64,000 nt of DNA from Pseudoalteromonas piscicida (GTDB lineage Bacteria > Pseudomonadota > Gammaproteobacteria > Enterobacterales > Alteromonadaceae), in contig NZ_CP011924.1 in the NCBI RefSeq assembly GCF_000238315.3, positions 2,935,001-2,999,000 of the forward strand, written 5' to 3'. This document shows, in pieces, positions 1 to 9,981 of the stretch; position 1 is the first letter of the stretch; each line of letters begins with the position of its first letter. The translations under genes were made by a program, and so were the position numbers. Under the pieces are notes generated by a model that was not told the DNA's origin, did no database searches, and saw only the letters and a program-made list of their open reading frames with translations.

Positions 1-40
1 AGACTAGAGGTTGTACTGTGCGGGTTATGAAAAAGAAAAA

Positions 41-64
41 GCCGAGCTATGCTCGGCTTTTTTT
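41..64 (-). terminator. Rho-independent terminator of the alpha operon
   Basis: A perfect 7-bp stem GCCGAGC/GCTCGGC with a 3-nt loop lies just past the rplQ stop. It is flanked by a T run on one side and an A-rich run on the other, so on the minus strand the stem is followed by a U tract interrupted by one C. It could work in both directions. Confidence 0.9.
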
Positions 65-83
65 GTGTCTTTAATAAGACTAA

Positions 84-482
84 TTACTCTGCAGACTGCG
101 CGTCTTCTTGAACTTCTTCAGTCGCTGGGCGATCTAGTAGTTCAATGTAAGCCATTGGCGCGTTGTCACCTGCACGGAAGCCACACTTAAGAATACGAGT
201 GTAACCACCTGGACGATCCGCGAAACGAGGACCGATCTCAGTGAACAATTTACCAACTACTTCTTTATCACGCGTGCGAGCAAACGCTAAACGACGGTTT
301 GCTACGCTGTCAGTCTTAGCCAGTGTGATTAAAGGTTCAATTACACGGCGCAGCTCTTTTGCTTTAGGCAAAGTAGTTTTGATGATTTCGTGCTTCACCA
401 AAGAACCAGCCATGTTGCTAAACATCGCTTTGCGATGGCTGCTGTTACGGTTTAATTGACGACCACTCTTACGATGGCGCAT
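84..482 (-). CDS. rplQ: 50S ribosomal protein L17 (bL17)
   Basis: Large-subunit protein that sits near the peptide exit tunnel. The 132-residue product starts [12 protein letters not shown] and contains the family segment around [14 protein letters not shown]. An acidic tail after about residue 118 makes it slightly longer than the E. coli protein. It is the last gene of the alpha operon, 39 nt downstream of rpoA, with an AAGGA ribosome site before the ATG and the operon terminator after the stop. The identification is not in doubt. Confidence 0.98.
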   Translation of the reverse strand: MRHRKSGRQLNRNSSHRKAMFSNMAGSLVKHEIIKTTLPKAKELRRVIEPLITLAKTDSVANRRLAFARTRDKEVVGKLFTEIGPRFADRPGGYTRILKCGFRAGDNAPMAYIELLDRPATEEVQEDAQSAE

Positions 483-521
483 GACCCTATCCTTCTAACT
501 AAACTAATATAGTAACTTAGA

Positions 522-1508
522 TTACTCAGCTAGACTTGCAGGCGGCCAGTTTTCTAGGCGCATACCTAGAGATAGACCACGTGAAGCTAGCACGTCTTTA
601 ATTTCAGTTAGAGACTTCTTACCAAGGTTTGGTGTTTTCAGAAGCTCAACTTCAGTACGCTGTACTAAGTCACCGATATATTGAATTTGCTCGGCTTTCA
701 GACAGTTTGCAGAACGTACAGTTAGTTCTAAGTCATCAACTGGACGAAGTAGAATCGGATCAAACTCCGGCTTCTCTTCTTTCTCTTCTGGCTCAGAAAC
801 ATCACGTAGGTCTACGAATGCATCTAACTGCTCAGCAAGGATAGTTGACGCACGGCGGATCGCTTCTTCAGGATCTAAAGTGCCGTTCGTTTCCATATCG
901 ATGATTAGTTTATCTAAGTCTGTACGCTGCTCAACACGAGCTGACTCAACCGAGTACGCAATACGCTCAACCGGGCTGAATGATGCATCTAGCAACAAAC
1001 GGCCGATTGGGCGCTCATCGTCATCAGAGGATAAACGACTAGACGCCGGTACATAACCGCGACCACGCTCAACACGAATGCGCATGCTGATTTCGCTATT
1101 GTCAGCAGTTAAGTGACAAATGACATGCTCAGGGTTGGCGATAGTCACATCTCCGTCGTGCTGGATATCAGCCGCAGTCACAGGGCCTACACCAGACTTA
1201 GTCAGGGTAAGGAAAACTTCATCTTTACCTTCTAGAGATACCGCTAGACCTTTAAGGTTTAACAGAATTTCAATGATGTCTTCTTGTACGCCTTCTTTCG
1301 CGCTGTACTCGTGCAATACGCCGTCAATTTCAACTTCTGTCACAGCACAACCAGGCATAGATGAAAGAAGTATACGACGTAGAGCATTACCTAGTGTGTG
1401 GCCAAAACCACGCTCTAGAGGCTCTAAAACTACTTTAGAACGCGTTGAGCTTACAGCGTCGATATCGACTAATCTTGGTTTTAGGAATTCGGTTACAGAA
1501 CCCTGCAT
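522..1508 (-). CDS. rpoA: RNA polymerase alpha subunit
   Basis: Alpha subunit of RNA polymerase. Its N-terminal domain (about residues 1-235) dimerises and nucleates assembly; the C-terminal domain (about 250-328) binds UP-element DNA and activators. The 328 residues match the usual 329. The C-terminal domain keeps the [10 protein letters not shown] segment, which holds the DNA-contacting arginine, and the [13 protein letters not shown] segment. It lies 24 nt after rpsD in the alpha operon. An acidic, glutamate-rich linker near residues 238-247 separates the two domains. Confidence 0.99.
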   Translation of the reverse strand: MQGSVTEFLKPRLVDIDAVSSTRSKVVLEPLERGFGHTLGNALRRILLSSMPGCAVTEVEIDGVLHEYSAKEGVQEDIIEILLNLKGLAVSLEGKDEVFLTLTKSGVGPVTAADIQHDGDVTIANPEHVICHLTADNSEISMRIRVERGRGYVPASSRLSSDDDERPIGRLLLDASFSPVERIAYSVESARVEQRTDLDKLIIDMETNGTLDPEEAIRRASTILAEQLDAFVDLRDVSEPEEKEEKPEFDPILLRPVDDLELTVRSANCLKAEQIQYIGDLVQRTEVELLKTPNLGKKSLTEIKDVLASRGLSLGMRLENWPPASLAE

Positions 1509-1532
1509 TTTATCCTCTCTTAACTCTTAACT

Positions 1533-2153
1533 TTACTTCGAGTAAAGTTCGACGATTAGTTGTTCGTTAATGTCCGCAGACAGATCAGAACGCTCTGGTA
1601 GACGCTTGAAAGTGCCTTCCATTTTCTTACCGTCAACTTCAATCCAAGTTGGCTTTTCACGTTGCTCAGCCAACTCTAGAGCAGCGATGATACGCGCTTG
1701 CTTTTTAGACTTCTCGCGAATTACTACTACATCTTCAGGAGTAACTACGAAAGAAGGGATATTAACAACACGACCATTAACCATAACCGCTTTGTGGCTT
1801 ACTAGCTGACGCGCTTCAGCACGTGTGCTCGCAAAACCCATGCGATATACAACATTGTCTAGACGTTGCTCTAGAAGCTGTAACAAGTTTTCACCTGTGT
1901 TACCTTTAAGGCGAGCAGCTTCTTTGTAGTAGTTACGGAATTGCTTTTCTAGTACACCGTAGATACGACGAACTTTTTGCTTTTCACGTAGCTGTAAACC
2001 GTAATCAGATAGACGACCTTTACGTGCGCCGTGCTGACCAGGTGCTGTTTCTAGTTTACACTTAGAGTCAATTGCTCTTACGCCGCTTTTAAGGAACAGG
2101 TCAGTACCTTCACGACGACTCAGCTTGAGCTTAGGGCCCAAATATCTTGCCAT
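1533..2153 (-). CDS. rpsD: 30S ribosomal protein S4 (uS4)
   Basis: Primary 16S rRNA-binding protein of 206 residues, the standard length. It starts [20 protein letters not shown], and its S4 RNA-binding domain is visible as [20 protein letters not shown]. In E. coli S4 represses translation of the alpha operon by binding the rpsM leader; that role is family knowledge and the RNA target was not verified here. It lies between rpsK and rpoA with short spacers. Confidence 0.99.
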   Translation of the reverse strand: MARYLGPKLKLSRREGTDLFLKSGVRAIDSKCKLETAPGQHGARKGRLSDYGLQLREKQKVRRIYGVLEKQFRNYYKEAARLKGNTGENLLQLLEQRLDNVVYRMGFASTRAEARQLVSHKAVMVNGRVVNIPSFVVTPEDVVVIREKSKKQARIIAALELAEQREKPTWIEVDGKKMEGTFKRLPERSDLSADINEQLIVELYSK

Positions 2154-2174
2154 GTTCTTTCTCCTAACCTATTG

Positions 2175-2561
2175 TTATACGCGACGTTTCTTCGGTGGAC
2201 GACAACCATTGTGTGGAATTGGCGTCACGTCAGTGATGTTAGTGATACGGTAACCAGCAGCATTCAATGCACGAACAGCAGACTCACGGCCTGGACCTGG
2301 ACCTTTGATGAATACTTCTAGGTTCTTAAGACCGTACTCTTGTGCAGCAACACCTGCACGCTCCGCAGCAACCTGTGCAGCGAATGGAGTAGACTTACGA
2401 GAACCACGGAAACCTGAACCACCCGCAGTCGCCCAAGAAAGAGCATTACCTTGACGGTCAGTGATGGTCACAATCGTGTTGTTGAAAGATGCATGAACGT
2501 GAGCCATGCCGTCAACAACCTGCTTTTTGACCTTTTTACGACGAATTGGTGCTTTTGCCAT
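2175..2561 (-). CDS. rpsK: 30S ribosomal protein S11 (uS11)
   Basis: Platform protein of the small subunit near the mRNA exit site. The 128 residues include [19 protein letters not shown] and the C-terminal [18 protein letters not shown] signature. It lies 13 nt downstream of rpsM and 21 nt before rpsD, in conserved alpha-operon order. Confidence 0.99.
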   Translation of the reverse strand: MAKAPIRRKKVKKQVVDGMAHVHASFNNTIVTITDRQGNALSWATAGGSGFRGSRKSTPFAAQVAAERAGVAAQEYGLKNLEVFIKGPGPGRESAVRALNAAGYRITNITDVTPIPHNGCRPPKKRRV

Positions 2562-2574
2562 AACTTACCCCACC

Positions 2575-2931
2575 TTATTTCTTGATAGGCTTGCGAGGAC
2601 CCTTACGAGTACGCGCGTTAGTCTTAGTACGCTGACCACGTAGTGGTAGCGAACGACGGTGACGTAAGCCACGGAAACAACCAAGGTCCATAAGACGCTT
2701 GATGTTTAGTGTAACTTCACGACGAAGATCACCTTCAACAGTGTACTTGCCAACTTCTTCACGAAGGATGTCAAGTGTTTCGTCATTTAACTCGCCGATT
2801 TTAGTAGTTTCAGCGATACCTGTCGCAGCTAAGATCGCCTTAGCGCGAGTTTTACCTACACCATAGATGCTTGTTAAACCGATAACAGCATGCTTATGAT
2901 CAGGAACGTTAATGCCTGCGATACGGGCCAC
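2575..2931 (-). CDS. rpsM: 30S ribosomal protein S13 (uS13), GTG start
   Basis: Small-subunit head protein that contacts the A and P sites and the large subunit. The family sequence [19 protein letters not shown] begins at a GTG two codons inside a possible upstream ATG at 2937. An AGGAG ribosome site lies only 2 nt from that ATG but 8 nt from the GTG, so the GTG (118 aa, the usual length) is chosen. The basic C-terminus GPRKPIKK and the helix-hairpin-helix region are intact. It is the first gene of the alpha operon. Confidence 0.97.
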   Translation of the reverse strand: MARIAGINVPDHKHAVIGLTSIYGVGKTRAKAILAATGIAETTKIGELNDETLDILREEVGKYTVEGDLRREVTLNIKRLMDLGCFRGLRHRRSLPLRGQRTKTNARTRKGPRKPIKK

Positions 2932-3012
2932 TAACATATCTCCTATAAATAAACTTGATTATCATCTTGCTGGAAAGCCCGTATAGGATACCCAACCGAC
3001 ATTCAAGTTTTA

Positions 3013-3047
3013 CCAAAGAAACAGGCTAAGTAAAGTTACTCAGCCTG
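3013..3047 (-). terminator. Attenuator-like hairpin between rpmJ and rpsM
   Basis: The plus strand shows arms CAGGCTAAGTA (3022-3032) and TACTCAGCCTG (3037-3047) with a 4-nt loop. They pair along 11 positions with one non-Watson-Crick pair. On the minus strand the stem is followed by TTTCTTT. It sits at the spc/alpha boundary, so it may end or attenuate spc transcripts. A possible promoter downstream (TTGAAT, 15 nt, TATACG on the minus strand) would restart the alpha operon but has short spacing and is uncertain. Confidence 0.55.
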
Positions 3048-3062
3048 CACGACTTAATTTGC

Positions 3063-3176
3063 TTAGCCTTGCCTTTGCTTGTGCTTTGGCTCACTGCAGA
3101 TCACACGTACAACACCTGCACGCTTGATTACTTTGCAGTTACGGCAAATTTTCTTAACGGAAGCACGTACTTTCAT
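3063..3176 (-). CDS. rpmJ: 50S ribosomal protein L36 (bL36)
   Basis: A 37-residue zinc-ribbon protein of the large subunit beginning [20 protein letters not shown]. The CxxC pair, a third Cys and a His near the C-terminus form the zinc site, so this is the zinc-containing (C+) version. It is the last gene of the spc operon, 22 nt after secY and ahead of the hairpin preceding rpsM. Confidence 0.97.
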   Translation of the reverse strand: MKVRASVKKICRNCKVIKRAGVVRVICSEPKHKQRQG

Positions 3177-3198
3177 TACTCAACTCCGTAAACTGACC

Positions 3199-4527
3199 TT
3201 AACGGCCGTAGCCTTTAAGGTTCGCTTTTTTCAGCACAGAATCATATTGATGTGACATCATATGAGTCTGTACTTGTGCCATAAAGTCCATGATGACAAC
3301 AACGATAATCAGAATCGATGTACCGCCGAAGTAGAATGGCGTTTGCCATGCCATAGTCATAAACTCGGGCACCAGACAGATAAAGGTTATATACAAAGCA
3401 CCTGCCAATGTCAGGCGTGTCATCACTTTATCAATGTATTTAGATGTCTGCTCACCTGGACGAATGCCTGGAATAAAAGCGCCAGATTTTTTCAGGTTAT
3501 CTGCTGTCTCACGCGGGTTAAACACCAACGCAGTGTAGAAGAAGCAGAAGAAGATAATAGCCGCAGCTAATACCATCGCATACAGTGGTTGACCTGGAGT
3601 CAATACTGCTGAGATAGCTTGTAGCACATCAGCGACCGGACCTTCACCTTGGCCAAACCAGCTTGCTATTGTACCAGGGAACAAAATGATACTGCTAGCA
3701 AAGATTGGTGGAATAACACCCGCCATGTTAACTTTTAGTGGTAAGTGCGTGCTTTGAGCAGCAAATACCTGACGACCTTGTTGACGCTTCGCATAGTTTA
3801 CAACGATACGACGTTGACCACGCTCGAAGAACACAACTAGGTAAGTTACAGCGAATACGATTACCGCAATCAATAACAATGCTAAAATATGCAGATCACC
3901 TTGGCGCGCCATTTCTGCTGTCGAACCAATTGCAGACGGCAGGTTAGCTACAATACCAACAAATATTAGAACTGAGATACCGTTACCGATACCACGCTCA
4001 GTGATTTGTTCGCCCAACCACATAAGGAACATAGTTCCTGTGACTAAGCTCACTACAGCTGTGAAATAAAAGCCGAAGCCTGGATTCACAACTAGGCCTT
4101 CCATCATGTTAGGTAGACCAGTAGCGATACCTATCGATTGGAATGTAGCAAGCACAAGCGTACCATAACGCGTATACTGGCTGATTTTCTTACGCCCTTG
4201 CTCACCTTCTTTCTTAAGCTCTATCATCGCAGGATGTATGTGCGTTAATAGCTGCATAATAATCGAAGCCGAGATGTACGGCATAATACCTAGCGCCAAT
4301 ACCGATGCACGCTCAAGCGCACCACCGCTGAACATGTTGAACATCTCAACAATGGTGCCCTTTTGTTGCTCGAAGAATTCGGCAAGTACAGCGGCGTCAA
4401 TCCCAGGGATTGGCACAAAAGAGCCCAGACGGTAAATAATGATAGCACCCAATACGAATAGTAATGGGCGCTTCAGTTCCGCAAGCCCACTTTGTGCACT
4501 TTGCATATCTTGACCTGGTTTAGCCAT
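3199..4527 (-). CDS. secY: Preprotein translocase subunit SecY
   Basis: Central channel subunit of the SecYEG translocon in the inner membrane, moving unfolded proteins for export and integration. The 442 residues match the usual 443 and contain ten predicted membrane spans. Conserved stretches include [17 protein letters not shown] (second transmembrane region) and the cytoplasmic loop [18 protein letters not shown]. It lies in standard spc order between rplO and rpmJ. The start follows an 11-nt spacer after rplO. Confidence 0.99.
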   Translation of the reverse strand: MAKPGQDMQSAQSGLAELKRPLLFVLGAIIIYRLGSFVPIPGIDAAVLAEFFEQQKGTIVEMFNMFSGGALERASVLALGIMPYISASIIMQLLTHIHPAMIELKKEGEQGRKKISQYTRYGTLVLATFQSIGIATGLPNMMEGLVVNPGFGFYFTAVVSLVTGTMFLMWLGEQITERGIGNGISVLIFVGIVANLPSAIGSTAEMARQGDLHILALLLIAVIVFAVTYLVVFFERGQRRIVVNYAKRQQGRQVFAAQSTHLPLKVNMAGVIPPIFASSIILFPGTIASWFGQGEGPVADVLQAISAVLTPGQPLYAMVLAAAIIFFCFFYTALVFNPRETADNLKKSGAFIPGIRPGEQTSKYIDKVMTRLTLAGALYITFICLVPEFMTMAWQTPFYFGGTSILIIVVVIMDFMAQVQTHMMSHQYDSVLKKANLKGYGR

Positions 4528-4538
4528 AGCGTACTTCC

Positions 4539-4973
4539 TTAGTCTTCTACCTTGCCTCCGGCAGCTTCGATAGCTTCGCGTGCACCTTTAGACACTTTCA
4601 TGCCTTTAACGGTAACAGCGCGTGAAACTTCGCCAGATTTTACAACTTTTACGAACTGGATGTTCTTTTTAACGATACCAGCTGCCTGTAACGCGTTTAG
4701 ATCTACCACATCGCCTTCAACTTTAGCGATTTCGAATAGATTCACTTCTTTAGACACAAGAGACTTGCGTGAAGTGAAACCAAACTTAGGTAGACGACGT
4801 TGCATAGGCATTTGACCGCCTTCGAAACCAACGCGTACTTTACCGCCAGAGCGTGACTTTTGACCTTTGTGACCACGGCCACCAGTCTTACCAAGACCAG
4901 AACCGATACCACGGCCAAGACGCTTACCAGCTGTTTTTGAACCTGCAGCAGGTGAAAGTGTATTCAAGTTCAT
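4539..4973 (-). CDS. rplO: 50S ribosomal protein L15 (uL15)
   Basis: Late-assembly large-subunit protein that binds 23S rRNA. The family N-terminus [13 protein letters not shown] and the glycine-rich [20 protein letters not shown] segment are present. A longer in-frame start five codons upstream is possible, but the family start at 4973 has a GAGGGG ribosome site 7 nt upstream and gives 144 residues, the E. coli length. The ribosome site overlaps the 3' end of rpmD. Confidence 0.97.
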   Translation of the reverse strand: MNLNTLSPAAGSKTAGKRLGRGIGSGLGKTGGRGHKGQKSRSGGKVRVGFEGGQMPMQRRLPKFGFTSRKSLVSKEVNLFEIAKVEGDVVDLNALQAAGIVKKNIQFVKVVKSGEVSRAVTVKGMKVSKGAREAIEAAGGKVED

Positions 4974-4977
4974 CGAA

Positions 4978-5157
4978 TTACCCCTCAACCTTAACCATGT
5001 AAGAAACTTGGTTGATCATACCGCGAACTGCTGGCGTATCTTCTAGCTCAACAGTGTGGTTGATACGACGTAAACCAAGGCCACGTAATGTAGCTTTATG
5101 CTTCGGTAAACGACCGATTGAGCTACGTACTTGAGTTACTTTTACTGTGTTTGCCAT
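4978..5157 (-). CDS. rpmD: 50S ribosomal protein L30 (uL30)
   Basis: Small 59-residue protein starting [20 protein letters not shown] and ending VSYMVKVEG, the bacterial L30 family. It fits exactly between rpsE and rplO, six nt from rpsE, with its stop 4 nt before the rplO start, which suggests coupled translation. Confidence 0.97.
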   Translation of the reverse strand: MANTVKVTQVRSSIGRLPKHKATLRGLGLRRINHTVELEDTPAVRGMINQVSYMVKVEG

Positions 5158-5163
5158 GGTGTC

Positions 5164-5670
5164 TTACCCCAAGATTTCGTCAACGCTAAGACCACGCTTC
5201 GCAGCAATACCTTCTGGAGAATTCATATTCTCTAGAGCTGCGATAGTTGCGCGAACGATGTTGATCGGGTTAGTTGAACCGTATGCTTTAGATAGTACGT
5301 TCTGTACGCCAGTTACTTCTAGTACTGCACGCATCGCACCACCTGCAATGATACCTGCACCTTCAGATGCAGGCTGCATGTAAACTTTAGAACCCGCGTG
5401 GCGACCCTTGATTGGGTGCTGTAGCGTGTTACCTTTAAGTTCAACAGTGATCATGTTACGACGTGCTTTTTCCATTGCTTTTTGAATAGCAGCAGGAACT
5501 TCACGTGCTTTACCATAACCAAAACCTACTTTACCAGCGCCATCACCAACTACTGTTAGTGCAGTGAAGCTAAAGATACGACCACCTTTAACCACTTTAG
5601 ACACACGGTTTACCGCGATTAGCTTTTCAGCCAATTCAGGCTGTTGTGCTTTTGCTTCTACGTTAGCCAT
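5164..5670 (-). CDS. rpsE: 30S ribosomal protein S5 (uS5)
   Basis: Small-subunit protein at the mRNA entry side, involved in decoding fidelity and mRNA unwinding. The 168 residues (E. coli 167) include the N-terminal RNA-binding segment [20 protein letters not shown] and the C-terminal domain with [19 protein letters not shown]. It lies between rplR and rpmD. Confidence 0.99.
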   Translation of the reverse strand: MANVEAKAQQPELAEKLIAVNRVSKVVKGGRIFSFTALTVVGDGAGKVGFGYGKAREVPAAIQKAMEKARRNMITVELKGNTLQHPIKGRHAGSKVYMQPASEGAGIIAGGAMRAVLEVTGVQNVLSKAYGSTNPINIVRATIAALENMNSPEGIAAKRGLSVDEILG

Positions 5671-5679
5671 TGTCTACTC

Positions 5680-6030
5680 CTAGAATTGCAGACCGGCTTC
5701 GCGCGCAGCATCAGCTAGCGCCTTCACACGGCCGTGATATTTAAAGCCACTGCGATCAAAAGCGATTTTTTCAACGCCTTTGTCAGCTACGCGCTCAGCG
5801 ATTGCTTTACCAACTGCTTGAGCCGCTTCGATGTTGCCTGTGCCTTTAACTGTTTCAACAATTGCTTTTTCAACAGTAGAAGCAGCAGCCAGTACATTAC
5901 CCTCAGCATTGATTACTTGAGCGTAAATGTGACGTGGCGTGCGGTGGATAACAAGACGTGTTGTGCCTTGTTCGATAATATTTCTACGAGTGCGCTTAGC
6001 ACGACGTAGACGAGCTGTTTTCTTATCCAT
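5680..6030 (-). CDS. rplR: 50S ribosomal protein L18 (uL18)
   Basis: 5S rRNA-binding protein of the central protuberance. The 116 residues (E. coli 117) start [18 protein letters not shown] and end [20 protein letters not shown] plus four residues, the conserved C-terminal signature. Operon order rplF-rplR-rpsE is standard. Confidence 0.99.
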   Translation of the reverse strand: MDKKTARLRRAKRTRRNIIEQGTTRLVIHRTPRHIYAQVINAEGNVLAAASTVEKAIVETVKGTGNIEAAQAVGKAIAERVADKGVEKIAFDRSGFKYHGRVKALADAAREAGLQF

Positions 6031-6039
6031 CGTCTTACC

Positions 6040-6570
6040 TTACTTCTTCTTAGCCTCTTTACGACGCACGTGCTCATCAGCGTAACGTACACCTTTACCT
6101 TTATAAGGCTCTGGTTCACGGTATGAGCGGATGTTAGCAGCTGTTTGACCAACTAACTGCTTGTCTGCGCCTTTAACAACAATTTCAGTCTGGCTTGGAG
6201 CTTCGATAGTGATACCTGTTGGGATCTCGAAGTTCACTGGGTGAGAAAAGCCAAGGGTTAAATCTAATGAATTGCCCTTAACTGCCGCACGGTAACCAAC
6301 ACCTACTAGCTGTAGTTTCTTCTCATAACCATCGTTAACACCAACAATCATGTTGTTGATTAGCGCACGTGCAGTACCAGCTTGAGCCCAAGCATTAGCA
6401 ACTTCACGAGGAGCTGTAGTGATAACGTTGTCGTTTAGTGAAACTTCAACCGCATCGTTGATTGTGCGAGTTAATTCACCGTTCTTGCCTTTAACTTTGA
6501 TGTCCTGGCCGTTAATTGTAACTTCAACACCGGCAGGAACATTGATTGGAGCCTTCGCTATACGAGACAT
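6040..6570 (-). CDS. rplF: 50S ribosomal protein L6 (uL6)
   Basis: Large-subunit protein near the factor-binding site. The 176 residues start [20 protein letters not shown] and include the C-terminal L6 signature [20 protein letters not shown]. Length matches the family (177). It lies between rpsH and rplR. Confidence 0.99.
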   Translation of the reverse strand: MSRIAKAPINVPAGVEVTINGQDIKVKGKNGELTRTINDAVEVSLNDNVITTAPREVANAWAQAGTARALINNMIVGVNDGYEKKLQLVGVGYRAAVKGNSLDLTLGFSHPVNFEIPTGITIEAPSQTEIVVKGADKQLVGQTAANIRSYREPEPYKGKGVRYADEHVRRKEAKKK

Positions 6571-6583
6571 AGTTCCCCTCCGA

Positions 6584-6976
6584 TTAAGCTACAAAGCCAA
6601 TGATTTCACCACCAACGCCAGCGGTACGCGCAGCGCGGTCTGTCATCAGGCCTTTAGAAGTTGATACGATAGCGATACCTAGACCACCCATTACCTTAGG
6701 TAATTCGTCACGTCTCTTATAGATACGTAGACCAGGGCGGCTAACACGCTGGATGTTTTCGATTACAGCTTTGCCTTCGAAGTACTTAAGTTCGATAGTC
6801 AATTCTGCTTTTACGTCACCAGATACTGCGAAGTCAGTGATATAACCTTCGTCTTTAAGTACCTTAGCTACAGCTACTTTCAGCTTTGAAGTTGGCATTG
6901 AAACAGATACCTTCTTCGCAGACTGACCGTTACGGATACGTGTGAACAAATCCGCAATTGGATCTTGCAAGCTCAT
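6584..6976 (-). CDS. rpsH: 30S ribosomal protein S8 (uS8)
   Basis: Primary 16S rRNA-binding protein of 130 residues starting [18 protein letters not shown], with the C-terminal signature [18 protein letters not shown]. In E. coli it is the autogenous repressor of the spc operon, binding mRNA near the start of rplE; that mechanism is family knowledge, not demonstrated here. Confidence 0.99.
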   Translation of the reverse strand: MSLQDPIADLFTRIRNGQSAKKVSVSMPTSKLKVAVAKVLKDEGYITDFAVSGDVKAELTIELKYFEGKAVIENIQRVSRPGLRIYKRRDELPKVMGGLGIAIVSTSKGLMTDRAARTAGVGGEIIGFVA

Positions 6977-6996
6977 GTCTTACTCCCGTGATTCTA

Positions 6997-7302
6997 TTAC
7001 CAGCTAGCCTTTTTAAGGCCAGGAATTTCACCGCGCATCGCTGCTTCGCGAACTTTAATACGGCTTAAGCCGAACTTGCGAAGGTAACCATGAGGGCGGC
7101 CCGTGATGTTACAACGATTACGTTGACGTGAAGGGCTAGAATCGCGTGGTAAAGACTGTAGCTTTAACACTGCATCCCAACGCTCATCATCAGATGCATT
7201 AACATCGCTGATGATAGCTTTTAACGCAGCACGCTTTTCAGCATACTGAGTAACTAATTTAGCACGTTTTACGTCACGTGCTTTCATTGAATTCTTTGCC
7301 AT
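6997..7302 (-). CDS. rpsN: 30S ribosomal protein S14 (uS14), zinc-free form
   Basis: Small-subunit head protein of 101 residues starting [16 protein letters not shown]. The central [20 protein letters not shown] lacks the CxxC pairs of the zinc-binding short form, so this is the long, zinc-independent (C-) type usual in gammaproteobacteria. It lies between rplE and rpsH. Confidence 0.99.
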   Translation of the reverse strand: MAKNSMKARDVKRAKLVTQYAEKRAALKAIISDVNASDDERWDAVLKLQSLPRDSSPSRQRNRCNITGRPHGYLRKFGLSRIKVREAAMRGEIPGLKKASW

Positions 7303-7312
7303 AACCCTACCC

Positions 7313-7852
7313 TTACTTTTTGAATGGGAAGTTGAACGCTTCTAACAACGCACGGCCTTCGTCATCTGTTTTCGCAGAAGTAGTGATTGTGATATCCATA
7401 CCGCGAACGCGGTCTACTTTATCATAATCGATTTCTGGGAAGATGATTTGTTCACGTACGCCCATAGAGTAGTTACCGCGACCGTCAAAAGACTTTGCGC
7501 TAACACCGCGGAAGTCACGAATACGTGGCATCGCGATAGAGACTAAACGCTCTAGGAAATCCCACATACGTTCGCCGCGTAGGGTTACTTTACAGCCAAT
7601 TGGGTAACCTTCACGGATCTTAAAGCCAGCAACTGATTTGCGTGCTTTAGTCACTAGAGGCTTCTGACCAGAGATTGATTCTAGGTCTGCTACTGCGTTT
7701 TCTAGAATTTTCTTGTCAGCTAGGGCTTCGCCCACACCCATGTTAAGTGTGATCTTTTCGATCTGAGGGACTTGCATGACAGAGCTGTAACCGAACTTCT
7801 CTTGAAGCTCTTTTACCACTTTGTCTTTGTACACTTCATGCAGTTTCGCCAT
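7313..7852 (-). CDS. rplE: 50S ribosomal protein L5 (uL5)
   Basis: 5S rRNA-binding protein of the central protuberance that also contacts P-site tRNA. The 179 residues equal the E. coli length; [20 protein letters not shown] and the closing [17 protein letters not shown] are family signatures. Third gene of the spc operon, 15 nt after rplX. Confidence 0.99.
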   Translation of the reverse strand: MAKLHEVYKDKVVKELQEKFGYSSVMQVPQIEKITLNMGVGEALADKKILENAVADLESISGQKPLVTKARKSVAGFKIREGYPIGCKVTLRGERMWDFLERLVSIAMPRIRDFRGVSAKSFDGRGNYSMGVREQIIFPEIDYDKVDRVRGMDITITTSAKTDDEGRALLEAFNFPFKK

Positions 7853-7867
7853 CGTCTACTCCAACTA

Positions 7868-8182
7868 TTAAATAGTTTTACCGGTAGACTTGAAGAAACG
7901 GACTTTTTTACCGTCTTCAAATCTAAAACCTACACGATCCGCTTTGCCAGTTTCGGCATTGAAAATCGCTACGTTTGATACGTCGACTGACGCTTCTTTC
8001 TCAACAACACCGCCAGCTTGCTGTAGTTGTGGTACAGGCTTCTGGTGTTTCTTGATGATGTTAACGCCTTCAACAAATACTCGGCCAGTTTCAGTAACAA
8101 CTGAAAGCACTTTACCGCGCTTACCTTTGTCTTTACCGGCTAGTACGATTACTTCGTCATCACGACGGATTTTTGCTGCCAT
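7868..8182 (-). CDS. rplX: 50S ribosomal protein L24 (uL24)
   Basis: Assembly-initiator protein of the large subunit with a KOW motif ([20 protein letters not shown]). Length 104 residues, as in E. coli. It lies 10 nt after rplN, in standard spc order. Confidence 0.99.
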   Translation of the reverse strand: MAAKIRRDDEVIVLAGKDKGKRGKVLSVVTETGRVFVEGVNIIKKHQKPVPQLQQAGGVVEKEASVDVSNVAIFNAETGKADRVGFRFEDGKKVRFFKSTGKTI

Positions 8183-8192
8183 GATCGACTCC

Positions 8193-8561
8193 TTATAGTA
8201 CTTCTGGTGCTAGTGAAACGATCTTCATGAACTTTTCAGTACGAAGTTCACGAGTCACAGGGCCGAAGATACGAGTACCAATAGGCTGTAAGTTATCATT
8301 TAAGATAACAGCCGCATTGCTATCGAAACGGATTAAAGAGCCGTCTGGACGACGTACGCCTTTTTTAGTACGCACTACTACTGCGTTTTTAACATCACCT
8401 TTCTTCACTTTGCCGCGAGGAATCGCTTCTTTAACAGAAACTTTAATGATGTCGCCAACCGCTGCGTAGCGACGGTGCGAACCACCAAGGACTTTTATAC
8501 ACTGCACTTTGCGAGCGCCGCTGTTATCAGCAACGTCCAGCTGAGTTTGCATTTGGATCAT
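8193..8561 (-). CDS. rplN: 50S ribosomal protein L14 (uL14), first gene of the spc operon
   Basis: Large-subunit protein at the intersubunit bridge. The 122 residues start [20 protein letters not shown] and end [18 protein letters not shown]. Unusually, nothing from the S10 operon lies upstream: in most gammaproteobacteria rpmC and rpsQ directly precede rplN. Here a 413-nt non-coding stretch with its own promoter signal separates it from a deacetylase gene. Confidence 0.99.
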   Translation of the reverse strand: MIQMQTQLDVADNSGARKVQCIKVLGGSHRRYAAVGDIIKVSVKEAIPRGKVKKGDVKNAVVVRTKKGVRRPDGSLIRFDSNAAVILNDNLQPIGTRIFGPVTRELRTEKFMKIVSLAPEVL

Positions 8562-8670
8562 CTTAATGACCTCCGGTGTAGTTACAACTCGCCTAGATTT
8601 CGTTCAAAATCAAGGCATTTAGGTTAAATTCCACTCAAAAAACTGTGATTATGTCTTTCAAGGGCGGGCA

Positions 8671-8679
8671 ATTGTATCA
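8671..8679 (-). promoter_or_regulatory. Probable extended -10 promoter of the spc operon
   Basis: The minus strand reads TGATACAAT, a TGn extended -10 with one mismatch to TATAAT. A GC-rich stretch (TGCCCGCCC) follows, typical of the discriminator of stringently controlled ribosomal promoters, and an AT-rich tract at about 8700-8724 lies upstream and could be an UP element. No good -35 is seen at normal spacing. It would give a leader of about 105 nt before rplN. Confidence 0.6.
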
Positions 8680-8699
8680 GCAATGTCGCATCAAAGATA

Positions 8700-8956
8700 G
8701 TTCAATTTTTAATTAATTTAACGCGTTAACATGACGTACCGATTACAGTTTGAGGATATGGCGGCAAGCAATCGAGAATTCAACCACTTGCGCAAATATT
8801 AAACAAAGTTTACAGCGGAAATTTTATTTTGATTATTGTTTAGGCATATCGCTTAGTAGGCTGTGAACAAGAATTTATCACCCTTTTCTCACAAACAAGC
8901 TCAAGCTTTGAGCAAACAACCATATAGAGCGACGAGAAGATCTTAGAAAAAGTGAA
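8700..8956. other. Non-coding stretch upstream of the spc promoter
   Basis: Apart from the AT-rich tract next to the promoter, no gene, RNA or clear repeat is seen here. This is where rpmC-rpsQ and the rest of the S10 operon would be expected. Confidence 0.5.
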
Positions 8957-8974
8957 GTCGAGATAAATCTCGAC
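8957..8974. repeat. Perfect palindromic hairpin after the deacetylase gene
   Basis: GTCGAGAT, two nt, ATCTCGAC: a perfect 8-bp stem immediately after the stop codon of the gene at 8975. On the minus strand it is followed by a T-rich run broken by A and C, so it may act as that gene's terminator. The same hairpin sequence looks like a dispersed element of this genus, but that was not tested. Confidence 0.55.
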
Positions 8975-9814
8975 CTACGGCTCTCTTTTGCTTTTGATGT
9001 AATCACCCACATTGCTTACGGTGTCTAACCAATAACCATTTTTCGGGTCCTGTAAGTAAGGAATAAGCTGGTCTAACATTTTGGTATCGACGGTGTACAT
9101 GCCTTTTTCGCCCACCTCATGTCCAGCAAGAATTATCCAACTGTTATTTGCCCTAAGGTGCTCCAGTAACCCTTTTAGCTCTTCAAAACTAACACCGTCC
9201 ATTCTAATTCCTGTGAGCTGCGCAAAGTCAGTATAAGTTGGGTGATTAGCGGTTTCATCTAACCACGTACGGCCACTGTCAAAATGCTTCGCAATCACCG
9301 GCACATAACTTTTTACTTCAGCGCCGCGACCAACAAAGGTATTACCGCAAGGATATGCAAAGCTTCTGGGGGTTACGCCTAAATGCTTTTCAATATATTT
9401 TGTAGTGCTGACTACATCGCGTTCTATGTAGGCCAAATCAACCTGTTCGAGTCCTTTGTCCTTTTCCCTTAGCCATGCAAAGTTACCCGTACATAAGTGT
9501 TCACTGGTGTGATTACCTATTTCATGCCCCTGCTTCACAGCGGCTTGCCACAATACGAGCTTTTCTTTCAGCTGCGGTGGCATAACATAAAATGTGCCTT
9601 TCACCTTATGGCGATTGAGTAGCGGCACTCCCACATCAACTTGACTTGGCCTTGCATCATCAAACGTAAGGCTTATTGCGTTACGCGCGTTATTGGGGTA
9701 ACTAAAGGTTTGTGTGCTATCTGCCGCTATACTAGACGTATTCACGAGCAGAGCGCTTGCCATCATGGCGGCCAAACTGAAGTGAGAAACTAAATTAGAA
9801 GATAACTTTGCCAT
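8975..9814 (-). CDS. Exported polysaccharide deacetylase (NodB-type)
   Basis: A 279-residue carbohydrate esterase family 4 protein that would remove N-acetyl groups from a polysaccharide; the substrate is unknown. A signal peptide (about residues 1-31) precedes the NodB domain. Visible motifs are TFDDA (about residue 50, catalytic and metal Asp), HTSEH (metal His pair) near residue 102, FAYPCGN near 152, and the late AGHEVG motif near 231. Probably periplasmic or secreted. It stands alone between the spc operon and the divergent kinase gene, so context gives no clue to its target. Confidence 0.85.
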   Translation of the reverse strand: MAKLSSNLVSHFSLAAMMASALLVNTSSIAADSTQTFSYPNNARNAISLTFDDARPSQVDVGVPLLNRHKVKGTFYVMPPQLKEKLVLWQAAVKQGHEIGNHTSEHLCTGNFAWLREKDKGLEQVDLAYIERDVVSTTKYIEKHLGVTPRSFAYPCGNTFVGRGAEVKSYVPVIAKHFDSGRTWLDETANHPTYTDFAQLTGIRMDGVSFEELKGLLEHLRANNSWIILAGHEVGEKGMYTVDTKMLDQLIPYLQDPKNGYWLDTVSNVGDYIKSKREP

Positions 9815-9981
9815 TTGCTTGTCCTTATTGTTGTTTATCCTTATAACCTACATGCGGCTGCGAGTATGACAAAGTGTTAAATTTTCAACTTGTTATTTGC
9901 GATTAAGTCCAACGCAAATGGTACTAATTTAATATTTTTAGCGATACACTAACCCCAATAATAAAAGAGAAAGACAGCGCT

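Noticed and set aside
1120..1530. Open frame of 136 codons on the plus strand inside rpoA
   Set aside because: Antisense shadow of rpoA with no ribosome site and no family resemblance. Similar frames opposite other ribosomal genes were dismissed for the same reason.
5913..6152. 79-codon minus-strand frame spanning the rplF/rplR boundary
   Set aside because: Overlaps two certain ribosomal genes in another frame and has low-complexity composition.
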